Assembly: GCA_963840545.1 (NCBI GenBank)
Contig: CAWIZE010000002.1
Location: 682,001-746,000 of the forward strand
Length of the DNA stretch: 64,000 nt
Reading direction: 5' to 3'
Source of the DNA: JAKAWQ01 sp963840545
GTDB lineage: Bacteria; Pseudomonadota; Alphaproteobacteria; Acetobacterales; Acetobacteraceae
In this document: positions 61,597 to 64,000 of the stretch, one piece after another
Layout: the number at the start of each line of letters is the position of its first letter
Numbering within the stretch: position 1 is the stretch's first letter
Program-made: the position numbers and the translations under genes
The notes under the pieces: generated by a model
Databases searched by the model: none
Told to the model about the DNA's origin: nothing
What the model saw: the letters and a program-made list of their open reading frames with translations, nothing else

Positions 61597-63132
61597 TCAC
61601 CCGCGCCGGCGCCCGAGCCGGCCCCGGAGATCGCGGATATCGAACGCCGCCAGGGCCTGCCCGGCGAGCCCGTAGGCGAGCCCGCCCGCGGCGACGATCG
61701 CCGCGAGCCGCATCCAGCGCAGCACGCCCGCCACCGGCGGAACGAACTGGACGGCAAGCGCCAGGACCGCGCCCATCGCGACGGCGGCGAGCAGCATCCT
61801 CGGCGCCCGGCGCCGCAGCTTGCGATCGGCGTGGAAGAGCCGCCGCCGCACCAGCATCGTGGCCAGCGCGCCGGCGTTGAACACGGCGGAAAGGCTCGCC
61901 GCCAGTGCGATCCCCGTCGCCCCGAGCGGGACCATCAGCGCGAGGATGAAGACGAGGTTCACCGCCAGCGCGGCGACCCCCACCAGCACCGGCGTCCTGG
62001 TGTCGCCGCGGGCGAAAAAACTCGGCGCCAGCACCTTCGCCAGCACCGTCGCCGGCACCCCCACCGCATAGGCGATGAGGGCGGCCGCGGTCGCCGCCAC
62101 GTCCGCCCCGGTGAAGGCCCCGCGTTCGAAGAGCACGCGCACGATCGGCACCGAGACGACGGCGAGCCCGACCGCCGCCGGCAGGGTGAGCGCCAGGGCG
62201 AACTCGATCGCCCGGTTCAGCGTCCGGTGCGCCGTGAGCTTCGCCCCACCCCGCACCTGGCGCGAGAGCACGGGCAGCAGCGCCGTGCCCACGGTGACGC
62301 CGATCACCCCGAGCGGAAGCTGGTTCACGCGGTTGGCGTAGTAGAGCACCGAGACCGAGCCGGGCTTGAGCAGGCTGGCGACGATGGTATCGACCGCGAC
62401 GTTGATCTGCATGACGCCGACGCCGATCACCCCCGGCCCCATCCGCCGCATGACCAGCCTGACGGCGGGCGTGAGCCGGGGCCGGCGCAGCCGGAGCGCC
62501 ATCCCAGCCTGCGCCATCGCCGCCGCCAGCAGCGCGAGCTGCGCCATGCCCGAGATGGTGACGCCATAGGCCAGCGCGTGCCCGGCGGTGGGCAGGAAGG
62601 GCGTGAGGAAGAGCAGGGCGGCGATGGTGCAGAGGTTGAACAGGATCGGCGCCGCCGCGGCGGCGGCGAAGCGATGCAGCCCGTTGAGCACGCCGGCGAA
62701 GGAAGCCGCGAGGCAGATCAGCATCAGGTAGGGAAAGGTGATCCGGGTGAGCTGCACCGCGAGCGCGAATTTTGCCGGGACCGCGGTGAAACCCGGCGCC
62801 AGCACCACCATCATTTCCGGCATGAAGACGACCCCGGCCAGGCTCAGGACGCCGAGCCAGAGCACCATCATGCTCACCACCTCCTCGGCGAAGCGGCGGG
62901 CGGCATCATGCCCCTCGCTCACGAGCGCGCCGGCGAAGGCCGGGATGAAGGAGGCGTTGAAGGCGCCCTCGCCGAACAATTGGCGGAACAGGTCCGGCAG
63001 CTTGAGGGCGACGAAGAACGCATCCGCGACCATCCCGGCGCCGAGCCGATCGGCGATCAGCACGTCGCGGAGGAAGCCGAGGACCCGGCTCGCGAGCGTC
63101 CAGAAGCCGACGGTGAGGATGTTGCGGAACAC
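61597..63132 (-). CDS. murJ: Lipid II flippase MurJ
   Basis: 511-residue MOP-family membrane protein with about fourteen helices, which flips lipid II across the inner membrane for peptidoglycan synthesis. It opens FRNILTVGFWTLASRVLGFLRDVLIADRLGAG and shows LFGEGAFNASFIPAF, VNQLPLGVIGVTVGTALLPVLSR, and FARGDTRTPV. I chose GTG at 63132, four bases after the gpsA stop, since the longer frame upstream lies inside gpsA. Confidence 0.93.
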   Translation of the reverse strand: MFRNILTVGFWTLASRVLGFLRDVLIADRLGAGMVADAFFVALKLPDLFRQLFGEGAFNASFIPAFAGALVSEGHDAARRFAEEVVSMMVLWLGVLSLAGVVFMPEMMVVLAPGFTAVPAKFALAVQLTRITFPYLMLICLAASFAGVLNGLHRFAAAAAAPILFNLCTIAALLFLTPFLPTAGHALAYGVTISGMAQLALLAAAMAQAGMALRLRRPRLTPAVRLVMRRMGPGVIGVGVMQINVAVDTIVASLLKPGSVSVLYYANRVNQLPLGVIGVTVGTALLPVLSRQVRGGAKLTAHRTLNRAIEFALALTLPAAVGLAVVSVPIVRVLFERGAFTGADVAATAAALIAYAVGVPATVLAKVLAPSFFARGDTRTPVLVGVAALAVNLVFILALMVPLGATGIALAASLSAVFNAGALATMLVRRRLFHADRKLRRRAPRMLLAAVAMGAVLALAVQFVPPVAGVLRWMRLAAIVAAGGLAYGLAGQALAAFDIRDLRGRLGRRRG

Positions 63133-63136
63133 GCCC

Positions 63137-64000
63137 TCACTCGTCCCTGGGCGGCCGCGCGAGCAGCGCGGCCATCGCCTCGCCGAGCGTCGTCTCGCCG
63201 GCGAGCAGCCGGGCCACCGCTTCCGCGACCGGCACCTCGCACCCCGCGCCCTCGGCCCGCGCCAGCAGCGCCGGCGCGGTCGCGACCCCCTCGGCCACAC
63301 CCTCCACCGCCGGCCTCTCGCCGCGCCCGAGCGCCCGGCCATAGCGAAAATTCCGGCTCGCCCGCCCGGTGCAGGTCAGCACCAGGTCGCCGAGCCCGGA
63401 AAGGCCGAAGCTCGTCTCCAGCCTGCCGCCGAGCGCAACGGTGAGCCGCGAAAGCTCGGCGAGCCCGCGGGTTACCAGCGCCGCGCGCGCGTTCTCGCCC
63501 CAGCCGGCGCCGATCACCGCGCCGGCGGCGATCGCGATCACGTTTTTCGCCGCCCCGCCGACCTGCGCCCCGAGCGGGTCGGCATTGCCGTAGAGCCGGA
63601 GCCCCGGCCCGGCGAGCGCGGCGAGGAGGGCTTTTCGCAGTTCGCCGTCCGCGGCGGCCAGCACCGCGGCCGCCGGCAGCCCGGCGGCGATCTCGGCGGC
63701 GAAATTCGGGCCCGTCAGGACGGCGGAAGGCGCGCCAGGATGCAGCGCGGCGAGGATCTCGAGCGGCATCAGGCCGGTCCCCGCCTCCATGCCTTTCGCC
63801 GCCGCGACGAGCGGCCGCCCGGCCGGAACGACGGCGCCCGCAATGGTGCGAAAATGCTGCACCGGCACCGCGAGCAGCAGGATTTCAGCCTCCGGGATGG
63901 AAGGATCGTCGGCAAGCCCCACGGCCTCGGGGAGGGGAAAACCGGGCAGGCGCGGGTTCTCGCGGCGCGCCGCGATCTCCCGCAGCCGGGCGGGGTCCCG
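63137..64000 (-). CDS. gpsA: NAD(P)H-dependent glycerol-3-phosphate dehydrogenase, 5' end outside window
   Basis: At least 287 residues are present; the N-terminal nucleotide-binding part lies beyond base 64000. Visible blocks are LLLAVPVQHFRTIAG, the KGME segment, LTGPNFAAEIAAGLPAA, the catalytic GGAAKNVIAIAAGAVIGAGWGENARAALVTRGLAEL (Lys of AAKN) and FGLSGLGDLVLTCTGRASRNFRYG. It makes sn-glycerol 3-phosphate for phospholipids. It is cotranscribed with murJ. Confidence 0.93.
   Translation of the reverse strand, partial: RDPARLREIAARRENPRLPGFPLPEAVGLADDPSIPEAEILLLAVPVQHFRTIAGAVVPAGRPLVAAAKGMEAGTGLMPLEILAALHPGAPSAVLTGPNFAAEIAAGLPAAAVLAAADGELRKALLAALAGPGLRLYGNADPLGAQVGGAAKNVIAIAAGAVIGAGWGENARAALVTRGLAELSRLTVALGGRLETSFGLSGLGDLVLTCTGRASRNFRYGRALGRGERPAVEGVAEGVATAPALLARAEGAGCEVPVAEAVARLLAGETTLGEAMAALLARPPRDE

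Overview
The window is about 64 kb of very GC-rich DNA (I estimate close to 70 percent) packed with genes that have strong G/C preference at third codon positions. The trpB-trpA-accD-folC order, the Acetobacteraceae-like secreted small proteins (for example the CVNG-YRAGCAGPNG repeat protein), KdpFABC-KdpDE, MurJ, GpsA and Aat all fit an aerobic Alphaproteobacterium of the Rhodospirillales/Acetobacterales type. This is an inference from gene content; no rRNA or tRNA is present to confirm it.

Layout. 0-5 kb: a 2-oxoacid:ferredoxin oxidoreductase (fused gamma-alpha subunit and beta subunit) preceded by a GltD-like FAD/iron-sulfur electron-transfer subunit whose reading frame is broken once. 5-6 kb: two small membrane-associated proteins (DUF883 and holin-like). 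6-11 kb (minus): msrQ-like-trpB-trpA-accD-folC, with 4-base overlaps at three of its four junctions. 11.2-12 kb: degenerate sequence with a possible IS66-type relic. 12-15.2 kb: a periplasmic protein, Aat, a uronate dehydrogenase-like enzyme and a Ser/Thr/Gly-rich protein. 15.2-19.3 kb: a TetR and a MarR regulator with EmrA/EmrB-type efflux genes; emrB carries a single-base frameshift.

19.4-25.3 kb looks like an envelope or metal-stress module: sterol-desaturase-like enzyme, ECF sigma factor, putative anti-sigma protein, metal-sensor-like protein, EF-hand protein, Gly/Pro/Tyr-rich exported proteins, a DUF4410-like lipoprotein and a Spy/CpxP-like chaperone. Two of its genes share an identical two-block motif (GATGTCGCA, 15 bases, CGTATCA) that I read as an ECF-type promoter. 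25.4-30.7 kb holds two large glycosyltransferases around an unknown protein. 30.7-35.6 kb holds a hydroxyacid dehydrogenase, small exported proteins, an epoxide-hydrolase-like protein and an NRAMP-like transporter. 35.9-38.8 kb is a three-subunit FAD/2Fe-2S amine or amino-acid dehydrogenase. 38.8-44.7 kb (minus) holds a glycosyltransferase, RfbD, RfbC, a 906-residue hydrolase-TPR protein and PaiB.

45-53.7 kb is a complete high-affinity potassium system: an extra mini-membrane peptide, KdpF, KdpA, KdpB, KdpC, KdpD, KdpE and a PtsN-like EIIA protein, preceded by an AT-rich array of 15-base repeats. 53.7-59.3 kb holds an NTF2-like protein, an HtrA-like protease and a four-gene ABC importer. 59.4-64 kb (mainly minus) holds a monooxygenase fragment, TrpS, a DapA-family protein, MurJ and the 3' part of gpsA, which runs off the window.

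A theme across the whole window is an unusual density of short perfect or near-perfect tandem repeats (12-18 base units) at gene edges, start regions and low-complexity linkers, plus GC-rich extragenic palindromes sharing the modules CCCAGGCCTTGGCGGGG and CCAGGGGAC/GTCCCCTGG. I found no CRISPR array, intact insertion sequence, rRNA or tRNA.
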